From the NCBI GenBank assembly GCA_964036045.1, contig OZ038382.1:117853429-117917428 (forward strand): DNA of 64,000 nucleotides, in the 5' to 3' direction. This DNA is from Eutreptiella sp. 'Long Island Sound 2002' (Eukaryota > Euglenozoa > Euglenophyceae > Eutreptiales > Eutreptiaceae). Below the pieces are notes generated by a model. It made no database searches. It saw only the letters and a list, made by a program, of their open reading frames with translations, and was not told the origin of the DNA. This document shows positions 42,068 through 53,934 of this stretch, in pieces; within the stretch, counting starts at the first letter, position 1; each line of letters opens with the position of its first letter. Made by a program: the position numbers and the translations under genes.

Positions 42068-42745
42068 TCAGGACTCCGGGACCAGCAGCTTACCATGCCG
42101 GTAAAGTTTGCCATCCTCCTCGGTCAGCCCCTTTGGCCACTTCTGCCCGTCATCAGGGTCGGTCACATCCCTATACTCGGCCGCAAAGGCCTCAGACTTG
42201 GCGTAGTCGTCGGTCCAGTCGTCCTGGAGGCACGACTTAGGGAAGAGGTGCTTGTCGGACTCGGCTCCCTCAGGGGCGAGTACTCTGACAAATCTGCCCA
42301 TCCTCCTTCCGAGGGGGGCATCTGCAGCCATGACGACGAAGCATTTAACACCCTCCTCCTCCATCAGGCGCTCCATATCTATGATCCTCTTGGCCTCAGC
42401 GGTCCCAGCCTCATCGCCACGGGCGGAGACATCCGTCATGCCCTTGCTGGCGGGATAGGCCCACCTACTGAGACAGTCCGCCACGTTGTTGTCCTTGCCA
42501 GGAACATACACAACCGTGAGGTCGAACTTGGCCAAGGTCTCATGCTATCTTGCCCGTCGGGAGGCCGGACCTGAGGGGGTGTCCACGTGCTCTTTGTGCC
42601 ACGACTGCAGACTCTGATGGTCGGTGCAGACGGTGACGGGATGGAGGGCTATGAACCCAGCCCATTTCCTGAGAGCCATGACGATGGCATACGCCTCCTT
42701 TTCTCGGGGCGTCCACGTCCGTCTCTCTTAGGCAGCTCAAGTTGC
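42068..42745 (-). pseudogene. Element F RNase H and linker, 5' end cut by unit P
   Basis: Minus strand. From about 42733, WTPREKEAYAIV (Glu), VTVCTDHQSLQSWHKEHVDTP (Asp), then after a frame break YVPGKDNNVADCLSRWAY (last Asp), followed by the acidic linker that precedes integrase. The first RNase H Asp and all of RT are absent: homology to E ends near 42735-42750, where unrelated sequence starts. Confidence 0.75.
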
Positions 42746-42920
42746 ATTGTCAAAAACGAAGGAAAAGGTAGCAAAATGACAGGTTTCCAAAGGCATCAAA
42801 AAATAGTTACTTTGATGGATATTTTAAAACCGTCGCAAACAAGTATGGCGTAATAAATATTTCTATAAGAATGACGTGTCCCATGGGCGAGACAGGGAAA
42901 CGTATTGTTTGGTGACCATT

Positions 42921-42944
42921 CTTTGCGCGAGGCCTCGCGCAAAG
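42921..42944. repeat. Palindrome copy 1 (24 bp perfect)
   Basis: Core GCGCGAGGCCTCGCGC with CTTT on the left and AAAG on the right, so the symmetry extends to 24 bp. Confidence 0.95.
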
Positions 42945-43152
42945 ACGTTCATTTGTGTCAGATTAATGTACTACAGCACGACGCATTAGGCAAGTTGTCG
43001 AAGAATGGAACCCTGTCGTATTTATACACGTAACTTAATACCATTATCAGGATTGCGTGATAGAGATGGATCTATTAACGAATAAACTTCAACAATTGTG
43101 TACCCAAGAATCTTGAAAAGTATAAATGTTCCGGAACAAACTGCAGTTTCAA

Positions 43153-43168
43153 GCGCGAGGCCTCGCGC
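43153..43168. repeat. Palindrome copy 2 (16 bp core)
   Basis: Exact core GCGCGAGGCCTCGCGC; the flanks A...A break the symmetry. Confidence 0.95.
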
Positions 43169-43206
43169 ATGGAACGGCGCATGAGAAACATTAAACCTTC
43201 GATGAT

Positions 43207-43230
43207 CATTGCGCGAGGCCTCGCGCAATG
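43207..43230. repeat. Palindrome copy 3 (24 bp perfect)
   Basis: Core GCGCGAGGCCTCGCGC flanked by CATT and AATG, again a 24 bp perfect palindrome but with different outer bases from copy 1. Confidence 0.95.
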
Positions 43231-43615
43231 GATCTCATAAGCGCTCATAGAAACCAAAAATGGAACAGATCCACCAACTACACAGCATGTGCATTCCCTT
43301 GATGCGGCGCTGCTGCATGGGCGGCCACACAGGTCCCGCCGGCATCTCCAGTTTTTATACTGTGGTCATCGCTGGCTTCACTGCCCAAAAGCGATGGTAG
43401 CGCGCCGCAAGTGGCTACCGCAATCAGGATTGACTAGTCAAATGTGGGATCACCAGACAGTTACAGTTAACCGAAAATGGTGCATGTGACAAGCGAATCA
43501 CAGAATAATTGGTCGCGCAAAAACTGTGTGACAGGTTGATGTTTGAAATCAAGAAAGTTTTTCTAACAGCGATCTTTACATAGATACAGGTACGCAATTC
43601 TTCTTCACAGCAACA

Positions 43616-43733
43616 ATGCCCCTGCGAAAAGAGGTGGACCTTGAGAAGACAGCATTTGGAGTTTTCCGCGATGTCTGCTCAGGGGAACCGCCGTACCACA
43701 CGGCAGAAGAACTGTTGGAAGGGCTAAAACAGG
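43616..43733 (+). pseudogene. G1, N-terminal part (unrecognised protein of unit P)
   Basis: The ATG at 43616 opens a frame (MPLRKEVDLEKTAFGVFRD...) of 39 codons that is cut by the LTR of element E. If E and one copy of its target duplication are ignored, the frame continues exactly at 57029 into the central part. This is the best evidence that the pieces were one gene. See the other G1 entries for motifs. Confidence 0.65.
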
Positions 43734-46168
43734 TGAAGCCGGTTCGGACCCCCGTGGCCATCTTTGGGTCACCTTGGGTGTGTATCTATGTGCCGGCAAG
43801 CCGCCATTGGCTGATATCATACTCTTCCATCCACCTGACCTAACCTGATGTAATAGTGTGATAGGCCTGGCCATTCCAGCTATGAGCAGCCATATTCAAT
43901 ACCGAGGCGCCGCCAGCTGAGATTTATATATCGAAATGTCAGGAATCAACAGGGCTTTTTTGTCATAATGTTTCCGTAATTTTTTGGCTATCCGTTCTGA
44001 TTGTCAATGTATCGGCGACTGTCAGTTGGCTCGCGATTTTGCGGTAACCGATTGGTTAACTGTTATTTCCAGATATTTTGGCGGAAACCCCGATGAAGGG
44101 TCAGATTTCATCAGTAACGGGTTCATTGCTTCCGCAATTTTCATGTTATACACTCGCAAAATTAATCCGATTTTTTCAGACATTCAGAATCATATTTTGG
44201 AGTTCGAGATCGCCGCACTGGATATGATGAATTTCGAGTGGTCCTACATTTTTCCCCAATCACGAATCAACCATCCCTTTGTTATCTCCTTCATTTTTCT
44301 TGGAGATATAAGCGAAACAAAATTGATTCGTGAGGCCACTTTGAAAGGTCATATCTCCGGCTCACGGCGAGGTATTCCAATTTTGATAATTGGGTTGGAA
44401 CAGCCTTGGTCTCAAATTAATTTGGGGAGCATCAAATGTCTTTGATGTGTACACATGCCCGATGTAGCAAGGGATAATGGTCAAGCGGGTAGAAAGTGAT
44501 ATAAAACTCTTGGACCATGCAACCGAATGTTTTAATGCGACTTTCGAGTGTACCGCATGAGTGTTGGTGTTGGATAGAACATTTTCTTGGGTTCCCACGT
44601 GTCTTTAACGTGACGTTATGTCTATGGAGGGGCATGGCATATCATCATGGGAGCCACTTTTTGAGGGTATGTGTTATATGCATGGTATGTGCTTCGATAT
44701 GCTCACGCCCATGTTATATATCTCCATTTGTAGGAAGATATATGAAGTCATACGTGGCAAGAACCCTGCCCATGTCACAATAGTGAGCTCCATAGCGCTA
44801 GACTAAGTCTACCGCACATCTAGTGCATGTGGGAGGGCTTACAGAGCGACCCACAAGCGCCACTATCAATCTTCCCATTTTCATGGTGCGTGTTGGCAGG
44901 AGGTTCGAAGGTATCCCTATGCGACCATGTGGGGATCCAAGTGGCGGAATTGTTTGCAAATGGTCCCAAGCAATTGTGTTTTGAACCATATGTTGATACC
45001 ATGGGTGAGCGAAGTTATATACCATTTCTGATTACTTTGAATTTGGCATTATTTGCATGTTTTTGACCTCATTTTATGCTCATTTTTGAATTTTATGTGC
45101 TCAACTGGTCGGCTAACAGTAAAGTGCCCAGAGATCTGTGAACTATGGTATGTTGTCTATATGTTGGCATATGCTTCGGTGTTGTACCTCACCATATGCC
45201 GGACCACGCAGTCGCTTTGGCTTGGCACACGAGGCCTCACAAAATTAGGTCTCAAACTCATGAGTTGACTTGTGAAGCAGGGCATGTGTATATCCGGAGG
45301 GGTTTGAGGGCCAGAGTTAGGACATTCTTTGGCATGGACCTTCGGTCTATATCACCCTTGTATATCACTTTCCCGTTTGACACATGCATGGAGCATTTGA
45401 ATACTTGCCGTATGCATTTTTGAGTATATAATTGATTTATGGGCATTATGGTGTGACTTGCCTGATTTTGCCATGTTATGAGGTCATCTTCATGGGACAC
45501 CTCTCCAAGCCCAATCGACTCCAAGTCCAACCAAGGTTATGTCAGGGTAGGGCATGGTCCTGAGTGCCATTCAAGGCCATGACACGCCACCTGCCCTATT
45601 GGGCTAGGATTGGGAGGCTTGGGAAGGGAACACATTTTTGGGGTTTGTGTAGTGACTTTTGACACATGGCATTTAGCCCTCTTATTTGACTGGGTTCAGG
45701 GCATCATGTTGGCGAGTCAAGGGAAGGTCTTGAGTCCGGGGAATGAGGGGTCTAGGGCTCTGAGTTTGTGTGTTTCCATCTTCCCCCAACTTTGCTTTAC
45801 TTGTGTTCATATGCCAATTTCAGGGCTTCCTCTTTGGTGCAATTCTCTGTACATGCCCATCGCCCGTGTGTCCGTGTGCACCGCGAGACGACCGGCGTAT
45901 TGAAAGGAGTTGTTGAGTGTCAACGCGGGACCTCAAACGCCCTTGGAAGCCCACAGTGTGGATTGATTGGATTTGGATTGTATTTGGGAGTTGGTTATTG
46001 CACGGGAGCAGGGTTTGTGTGAAGGAGCCGTATTTTTCTATTTTTTGTGGGAAATCGTGCAGGATAGGGCAAGATCATGCAGAACCTGGTGAGGAGCAAG
46101 ACCATGGGAGTGACGGGAAATGGTGGAAGGGGTACAGCAGGGGCCAGTCCTGGTAGGGACCTTCTTTA
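43734..46168 (+). repeat. 5' LTR of element E (2435 bp)
   Basis: It starts TGAAGCC and ends ...CTTCTTTA directly before the primer-binding site. It matches the 3' LTR (54593-57024); over the last ~200 bases I count about five differences. Ends are not the canonical TG...CA. A 153-codon ORF inside is not conserved in D and is not called. Confidence 0.9.
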
Positions 46169-46181
46169 TGGTAGCAGAGGA
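46169..46181 (+). promoter_or_regulatory. Primer-binding site of element E
   Basis: TGGTAGCAGAGGA, complementary over 13 bases to the 3' end of initiator-Met tRNA (…UCCUCUGCUACCA), placed immediately after the LTR. Confidence 0.85.
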
Positions 46182-46346
46182 GTACCTGCCCCCTACCACC
46201 GCACCGGGGACTTGGGCCCTCATGAGCCCTGCCCAAGGACGCCCCGGGTGCAGATTGTGGAGTCTGTCGAGTCGACGCCGGACTGGGAAGCCCGAGAAGA
46301 GCGAAGATGCTCAGAACGGAGAGCCCTTGCAGGACATGGGCTAGAC

Positions 46347-49148
46347 ATGGAGGGCCTGGCCTCCATGTGTGAAAGGCAATGCCGCAAGGCTTGCAATCAT
46401 CGCTCCGCTGCGGAGGAGTTGGAGAAGACTGGCAGCAACGGCAGGGCCCGGCGTTACCGGAAGCGCGGGTCCCCAAAACCCGCGGCGGAAGCCAGGGCGA
46501 TGGAGACGGATCCCAGCCTGGTCTCGCTGTGGTCAGCTGCAGATTCCGAGGGGCTCTCCGAGGGCTATCGGACAGCTTACCCTTCGGAGTCGGAGGAGAT
46601 GGCCAGACCGCCCACAAGGGCGAACACGGCCCCCGAACCCAGCCTGGAGTATGACGCCGAGGCGTTCAAGAGGCCTGCCAGAGCCAGAACGGCGCCTGTG
46701 GCCCGGCACACGGAGCCAACGCGGGATAGCATGGGCGACACACACATGGCGGAGGAGTCCGAGGCGCCGGGAACCGTGGGATGCGCCGGATCAGGTGGAA
46801 AGCACGTTGAGTGCCACTGCGAGCACGTATCCTTCCTCATCGGCAAGTACCCAAAGATGGGGATGGACGCCATCGTGCAGCACCTCGACCGCCTGGACAA
46901 TGTGAAGGACGGTCTAGGGGAGGACGTCGCGGGGATCCTGGATGACCAGTCGGCAGCGGAGAGAGACATGGCGGAGCTGCGAGCGGAGTAAGACCGGTAC
47001 CGGGAGAAGCTGGAGATGGCCCTGCAGAAGGAGCAGCGAGTGGTGGACAGCCTCCTCCACCTGGTGGAGGACAAGTCAGGACGCCTGCAAAGGCCAGAGG
47101 AGTTACAACCCCTCGCCTCGGGTCCGGAGCTCCCGGCAAAGCCGGCAGCGGCAGAGCTGGTGGAGCGGGTTAAGACCCTCAGGAGCGCCATGGAGAAACC
47201 CATGGGCGGCCCTGCAGAGGCACCTTAGGCGCCTCCGCGAGTTGACCCGGGTGCGCTGCCGTTTGTCCCCATGTTCAGCGAATCGATAATGCTCGGGGAA
47301 CATACGGCACCGGCTGGGTCCATGCGGGAAGGGCACGCAACCACGGACCTGAGGAGCCTGACGGTACAGATGTCCCATGCCGCCGAGGACCCACCGACCA
47401 CTACGACTGCCCTTGCAGTTTATGCGGAGGAGGAGATCCAGAGCCAGACCATGCAGGGGCGAACCATGGGAAGCGCCGACGGACATGGTCGAGGCCATCC
47501 AGGCGGAAACCTGTGGGTGAAGGAACCCACTACGGGGATATGGACAGCCGGTGGAGCAAGTCCTTCCCGCATTCCAAACCCCATGGGTTCAGGCCCAACT
47601 GGACCGCACTCCATGGATGAAAGGGATGTACGGGGAGTGTACTCACACCCCCGGCCACATGTGGTATCCGTCTCGGTGGAGTGGTGGCTGCGGACGTCGG
47701 AGACGCCATCAGGATTGACGACCTCAGGGGAATCAAAATCCCCTACTATGATGGCCTCCAACCTGGATGACTTCATCCTGGATTGGGAGGACTTCGCCGA
47801 GGAGGTCGTCGGCAGGATGAAGGGAGCGCCAAGGGACAAGTGGGCATGTCGGACATTCCCACACAGGCTGGCGCAGGACCTGAAGGAGGAGCTCAGAGAT
47901 CAGATCCGCGAGGGAGTCATCCAGACAGAGCAGGCCTGCCTCCAGTGGCTGGAGGACAAGGAGCGAGTGGACGCCCCCAACCAGAAGTTGGAGGATTTGT
48001 GGTCCATTCCGCTGCTGCTCGAGCGTGGGGAATTGAGGGTCCGGGAATGGAATCGGTACATCCGCAAGTACCGCAGAAGCCTCAAGCTGGTGGAGGACTG
48101 GAATGAGGCGAGCGAGATCCGACACCTGCTGAAGGACTTCCTCCCCGGTCACTAAAAGAGGAGAGTGGAGGACAAGGATAAGAAGAGAGCAAAGAAGCGC
48201 GTGGCCGTACGGATCATGGCATCCGAGGGCACCCACGCCGGAATAATGGAGTTTTTCCGGCGAAACCTCGGCAAGCCCAGCCGAATGTTGGGGTTGAAGA
48301 ACGCCGTCTACGTCGAGGTATTCGGCGACACCATGGGGCAAAAGCTGATGCGCCTCAACAACGTGGAGTGGAGGCGCGGCGAGCCGCTGAGGATGCAGGT
48401 CATCTTCGCCCGCATTAGCCTGGATGAGATCGTGAAGTACATCACGGTGGAGCTGAAGCTCAACGCCAAGAACGAGGCCCACGTGCAGGACCGACAAGGC
48501 CAAGGATATCGAGGTCATCGAGAAGATCGCCACCACCGAGAGGTCAAGGAGGGCACGGTCGGCACCGCGGATGAAGGGAGTGGAAGCGGCCAAGCTCTTT
48601 GGACCGCGACCACCCCGGAGGATCATAAAAAACCCCACTTCTTCGCGTTCGTAGCGCACAATATGAAGGAGAATGGGCAGGACAGGTCGAGATGGAAGCG
48701 CCTGCACCCCAGGACCAAGAACCGCAGAGAACCGCGGAGGATCGGGAACCCGCCGCTCTCGTTCCGCGAGTACAGATCACAGCACACCGGTTGCTGGGTC
48801 TGCTACGGCAAGGGGAACAACCATGCACATGACTACCGGCATTGCAAGGTATATGAGGAAGACAAGAAGACCTACTTCGCCGCCCATCCCGACAAGAAGC
48901 CCAAGGAGCAACGAATTGCCGATTGGAAGGCAAAGGGCGGAGACGGTTGAAAAGGCCAAGGAAAGGGCCAAGGAAAAGGCGGAGGAAAAGGCTATGGTGG
49001 GGGACCCGGCCCAGACCGACGCGTGAAGTCGATCGAGGAGGTTGCTGAGGACATGTTGAGGACGTTGGAGGAACTCAAAGCCTAGCAAGGTGGTGGACAA
49101 AGTCTGAGCGGATCGCAGCAGGAGAGAGCTGCGGCAGGCCATGTCTAG
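46347..49148 (+). pseudogene. gag: Element E Gag
   Basis: Starts at ATG 46347 (MEGLASMCERQCRK), matching the D start. It has the same layout as D: coiled coil, capsid-like region (LDDFILDWEDFAEEV, TFPHRLAQDLKEELRDQI), knuckle CWVCYGKGNNHAHDYRHC and a Lys/Gly tail. It is broken by stops at 46989 (TAA), 47226 (TAG), 48153 (TAA), 48948 (TGA) and 49083 (TAG), and by a pair of compensating frame changes between about 47650 and 47755. The natural end is the TAG at 49146-49148, shared with D. Confidence 0.85.
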
Positions 49149-50225
49149 AGGAGCCCCCACGGGAGTGTGACCTCGGAGGTCTCTCCTCCGAAAATCAGTG
49201 GAATCTGAGAGAGGGCAAAGGCACATTGGGTGCCGAAGAAGGCTCCAGAAGAGCCAGAAGCACTGGGTTTCGCCACTCCCAACCCCTGGAGCGCCCTGCA
49301 AAGGGACGTTTATGTGGGCAAGGGAAGTGGCAAGAAAGAAGGAGCGACCACAGAGAGCCCCGTGGACGGGCAGGTCGAGCCCAAGATCTGCACCATCCGT
49401 GACCATACCCTCGAAGTCCTGATGCACCCAGATGTGCTAGAGTTGCATGCCGTGAGAGTCGTCCATACACCGCATGGTGACGAGGGGCAGTTGCACTTGA
49501 AGGTGCGTGTACGGTACGGACAAGAGGAGTTGGTGGTGAATGTTTTGGTGGATACGCGTGCCCAGGTGAGCCTTGTCCGGAGAGGGTTGTTCAAGGAGGA
49601 ATCCCTGCAGCCCAGCCGTAGACCGGTACGCCTGAAGGTGGCCAATGGAGAGATTATGGGTGGTGGCACCCATGAGGCCACTATCAGTATGGAATTCTGG
49701 GAGCATGGGCGCTTGAACCGCCCTGATCAGGCGAAGAGAAGCACTCTATCCGGGAACTTCTATGTGGCCGACATTACTGATTGGGATATGATCATGGGGT
49801 ATGACTTCATGGTGGGAAACGCAATTGGAGCCCTTCCCCATCATGCAGGGCTGGTCCGGGAGAATGACGAATGCCTTACATGGCGGTCCACGGAATATGC
49901 ATGCGGATCATCCCAATGGAATGCTGAGGAAGAGGATCGGATCGTCCAAGTGGTGCAAGCTGTGGCTGCCAAGTCCAGAGGAGACCGCGGAGTTCAGCTC
50001 ACGGAGTATGGTATGGCGCCGCAGGTGTATGCCAGGATGATCCAGACGCTGCGGGCCGAAGCGCCCGAGACAGACGTCTTCGCTTCCCGGGATGCCCCAC
50101 TTTTACGGAAGTGTAGGAGGCATTGGCATCGAGGAGACTCAGGCTGGCACAGGCATTGGGGGTTGGAGGAGTGGGGGCCCATGTATTGGCATGGCTCCCT
50201 GGACAATACCAGACGTACGGTGTAG
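49149..50225 (+). pseudogene. Element E protease and methyltransferase-like segment
   Basis: Same frame as gag. The retropepsin loop reads VLVDTRAQVSLVRRGLF: the catalytic Asp (49551-49553) is kept, but the essential Gly after Thr is Arg (CGT at 49557-49559; D has GGT). An extra TGA lies between the gag stop and the protease. The methyltransferase-like segment (from about 50067: ETDVFASRDAPLL, GDSGW, GPMYWHG) is present but interrupted by TAG at 50223-50225; its end VADRAKGILVITGIG follows in frame. Confidence 0.8.
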
Positions 50226-51315
50226 AAATTCGTCGCGGATAGGGCGAAGGGGATCCTGGTCATAACCGGCATAGGATCCACCCCATGTCCGCTGGAAGGT
50301 CTCAAGTCGACGCTGGACTCCATCACCCTGAAGGAGATGTCATTCAGGCCAGAGGAGGAGTTGTTCATCGACGCCAAGGGTGTATGAATGCCCTCGCCGG
50401 GTCAAGCTTGGGGTACCAAGGCTTTCCTGGTGGATGGGGCGCAAGCCCAGCCCACAGGTGATGAAGCATTCATCCGTAGGGTTGAGGCGGTGCCCATGCG
50501 GGCCATGTTTGAGCCCAAAGATGGGACGGATCAGCCAATGGATGGCATTGACGTCCTGTCCCACGCCGAGATCGACCACGTCGTCAACTACATGCGGATG
50601 GGGATGCACGACCGTGTGGCAGCCAAGAAGAGGCGGGCCATGGTCACATCTCCGCATTGGTGGGATGACAAGATGTTGGTCACCGGCAAGTACGAGAATG
50701 ATGAGTTTGTGGCGAGGGTCATGGATCACATCGCGGACCAATATGATGGTCCGGTTGGGTCGGACCCGCCGACATGGGATTTTCCAAGAATAGGGGCCGG
50801 TAGCGACAAGAACCAGGCCAATGCCGGAAATTTCCGAAGATTATCAGTTGGAAGAGCTCCCCACGAGAATGAAGACGGCATATCGGACGAGGAGAAGTCG
50901 GACTCGGACCTGGAAGAGGCCTATACCGCAGTGCCGTCGGTTGTATCGATACCGAAGCAAGCGGCTGAAGAGGCCCAGGAGAACCCGAAGGTCGCCGAGC
51001 TGAAGGAGAGGCTGATGCATGCATCTCCGCGGCTATTCAGTGGCGTCACCAACAAAAACCCTCCAGATCGTGGAAGGTTTGGCACAGCGAGAGTCAAGCT
51101 GAAGCTGAACCCCAAGATCTATCGTCATCGGGAGTACCAACTTCAGGGCGATCGGGCCGAGGCCATGAAGAAGTTGTTGGCCGAGTTTATTGGGCGGGGC
51201 TGGATCGAACCCTCCGACAGTGAGTGGGCCAGGCCAGCCTTTATCGTGCCCAAGAAAGAGTAGGGCGAGTGGAGGTTGGTGGTTGATTACAGAGGTTTGA
51301 ACGAGCAAACCGAGC
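50226..51315 (+). pseudogene. Element E linker to RT (with start of RT)
   Basis: In the pro frame, with a stop at 50385-50387 and another at 51261-51263. The C-terminal part reads FIGRGWIEPSDSEWARPAFIVPKK and, past the stop, WRLVVDYRGLNEQTE. These are the first RT blocks, after which the frame slips by one base at about 51315. In D this region is lost beyond 7436. Confidence 0.75.
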
Positions 51316-53244
51316 ATGTCTTATCCGCTTGCTCTGATCGACACCATCCTCCGAAAACAACAGAAAGAGCGGATCTTCACAGTGTTAGACCTGAAACACG
51401 GCTATCACCACATGCCGCTACACCCGGACTCCAGGCCCTGCACAGCAGTGTCGACGCCGCTGGGGCCCATGCAGTGGGGAGTGGTGCCTATGGGCGCCAA
51501 GAATGTCAATGCCGCTTTCCAGCGCATGATGGAGGACCTACTCGGTCCTGTCCGGGACTGTGCCGACCCCTTTGTGGATGACATCATCATCGGGTCCGGC
51601 ACGGAAGACATGACGGAGGACGAGCTCATCGAAGCGCATGAGAAGGATCTGCGCAAGGTGCTCAGCGGGCTGGACAAGCACAACATGGTGTGCAAGCCCA
51701 CCAAAGCCTCGCTCTTCGTGAAGGAAGTGGAGTTCGCGGGTCACGTGGTTGGTCACGGGCAACGCCGTCCCATGCCTGGGAAACTGGCGTCCCTGCACCA
51801 CTGGGAGAAGCCCCAGACCATCAGCGAACTCCGATCCTTCATGGGGTTCTGGAATTACTATTCGGGCTATGTCCGGATGTATGCAGAACTGTCGGGGCCG
51901 CTGCACAAGATGCTGCAGGTGGGCAAGTTTGATGGCCGGAAGGGGAGCAAGAAGAAGCTGGCCTGGACCCCTGAGGCCGAAGATGCGTTCAGCTGCCTGA
52001 AGGAGGGACTCCTGGGGCAGCTGGGGCTATTCCTGGTGGACCCGGAAAAGGGATTCGTGCTACGGACGGACGCCTCGGACTATGCTGTAGGTGCAGTCCT
52101 CGAGCAGGTCTGGGACTACGGGTCGCACGTACCCGTGGCGTTTTGGAGCCCGATCCTGGCCGAGGGCCAACGTCGAACCTGGACCGCGAGGGAGAAGGAG
52201 ACGTACGCCATTGTTTGTGCGCTCAGGAAGCGGTCTGGCCACATCGGATTGCAACTGGTGGTGGTTTGTACGGACCATCAGTCCTTACAGAGCTGGCACA
52301 AGGAGCACGTCGACACCCCCTCGGGACCGGCAGCAAGGAGGGCCCGGTGGCACGAGACGTTCGCCAAGTTCGACCTCAGCGTCGTATATGTCCCGGGGAA
52401 GGACAACACTGTGGCAGATTGCCTCAGTCGATGGGCCTTCCCCGCGGGCAAGGCGTGGATGGACATATCCAGCCATGGGGACGCCGAGGAGACCGAGGAG
52501 GCCAAGCGCATCATCGAGATGGAGAAGGCCATAGAGCAAGAGGGCATCAAGTGCTTTGTGGTGATGGCAGACCGTACAGACCTTGCCAAGTTCCGGGGCG
52601 CCCGAGTCCAAGCTATTCGAGAGGAAACCCTGGTGCAATGGATGGTGACCCCTGTAGAGCTAGTCAGGTCGGTGTTAACAGAGGACTGGTCGGATGACTA
52701 TGCGGCATCCGACCACTGGAGCAGGTACTGGAATGCCGTGAGCGCCCCGTCGGACGACGAGTGGCCTGAGGGCTTGACCGAGGATGGGGATAAATTATTC
52801 CTCAAGGACAAGCTATTGGTCCCTGAGAACCGAATGGAGGAGCTCATTGACCACTGGCATGACGCCCAGCTCATGCATCCTGGTCGGGACAAGATGCAGC
52901 AGGACCTGGAGTGGCGCTTCAAGTTCCCACCGGGGTACTACGCCCTCCTGGACAAGTACTGCAGCGACTGCGCCGTGCGTCGGGCCACGAAGAGCCCCAA
53001 CCACTCCACGGCAGGCAACCCGGTGTATACGGCTATACCGGAGGCCCCTATGCGGTCAGTGGCCATGGATGTGTTCGCCATGCCGGAGGTCACCGTGGAA
53101 GGAGAGACCTATGATTGTGTCATCCTGGCGGTGGACAGGCACAGCGGGTATATCGTGGCAGTCCCAGGCAAGAAGTCCAAGAAGAAGGACAAGCAGGACA
53201 AGCATGCAGTGGGTCTGCAGGCCAAGACCACGCCAACGCCATGA
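51316..53244 (+). pseudogene. Element E reverse transcriptase, RNase H and integrase N-terminus
   Basis: 642 uninterrupted codons, the best-kept pol piece. RT: IFTVLDLKHGYHHMPL (first Asp), PMGAKNVNAAFQRMM, PFVDDIIIGSG (catalytic VDD), VEFAGHVV, FMGFWNYYSGYV. RNase H: FVLRTDASDYAVGAVL, EKETYAIVCALRK, VVVCTDHQSLQSW, NTVADCLSRWAF, all four acids present. After an acidic linker comes integrase: HWHDAQLMHPGRDK and YCSDCAV (HHCC zinc site), then the first catalytic Asp in VAMDVFAMPEV and VDRHSGYIVAVPGKK. The frame ends at TGA 53242-53244, where integrase continues in another phase. Confidence 0.9.
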
Positions 53245-53934
53245 TCAGGCGTTGGCTGACGATTTTTGATGTCCCAGCTGTCATCTGCAGCAATCGGGGC
53301 AGTCAATTTGTGGGGACGTGGTTCAAGACGATGTGCAAGCACATGGGGATTCGGCACGCCAAGACCGTGGCGTGGCACAGCCGGTCGAATGGCCGGGCGG
53401 CAGATGTTCGAAAAGTTCCGCCAGCTGCACATTGACGAACCGGGCCGGAACTGGTATAATTTGCTGTGGAGAGTACTCCAGGCGTACCATGACCTTCTGG
53501 GGCCCACTGGACTTTCGCCCCATGGTATCCTGTTCCTACAGGATCGAGTGTCACGCACTCTCCCGTGGTTGAACCATGGCAAAGTGGCCCGGGATGCGAA
53601 CGTTATGATGGCTGAGGCGGACGATACGGCGGCCAAGGTGTGCAAAGCACTTCAGGACGAGCATAAGAAGAGGGCCAAGTACTTCAAGCAGGGAAAAGTC
53701 CAGAAATATGCTCTCCAAGACACCGTATGGGTGGAGCGGCACCACAAGGATGTCCTGTCCAGCCATCGGCAGGCGTCTTGGTATGTGCCGGGGGCAATCG
53801 TGCGGAAGGTCGGGCAGGATGTGTATGCGGTTCGTGTGGCGGATAACAAGATCCTGGACCGCAACCATACTCAGCTTCGTCCCCGAGCACCAGACCCCAG
53901 CGGACGTCCCGTCACCTTCGAGCCCACAGCCTAA
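53240..53934 (+). pseudogene. Element E integrase core (rest) and C-terminal region
   Basis: Two phases. First, WLTIFDVPAVICSNRGSQFVG: the second catalytic Asp of the DDE triad is Asn (AAT, 53292-53294; F has SDRG). After a shift near 53395, at the site where the catalytic Glu should be, the second phase (from 53266) runs RNWYNLLWRVLQAYHD, KYALQDTVWVERHH, YVPGAIVRKVGQDVYAVRV to a TAA at 53932-53934. The enzyme is dead at two of three active-site positions. Confidence 0.85.

Larger units (their letters stand above)
39472..42745 (-). mobile_element. Element F: chromovirus fragment (RNase H, integrase, chromodomain)
   Basis: A minus-strand relative of E covering RNase H (from about 42740), linker, integrase and C-terminal chromodomain, ending at 40721, then about 1.2 kb of non-coding DNA to a possible polypurine tract and LTR start at 39472-39486. 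It is cut at about 42745 inside RNase H by unit P. It has in-frame stops but keeps some catalytic residues that E has lost. Confidence 0.75.
42746..43615. other. Left end of unit P, no complete gene
   Basis: A plus-strand frame runs from the junction to TAA TAA at about 42851-42856 (ending LKPSQTSMA) and may be a gene remnant. The rest contains three palindromes and only short ORFs on both strands. A purine/pyrimidine-balanced stretch ends in a presumed G1 leader with ACAGGTACG...TTCACAG just before the G1 ATG. Confidence 0.35.

Noticed and set aside
43984-44445. A 153-codon ORF in the 5' LTR of element E (also partly open in the 3' LTR)
   Set aside because: It is shorter in the 3' LTR and interrupted in the D LTR, with no domain; it follows from LTR similarity rather than coding.
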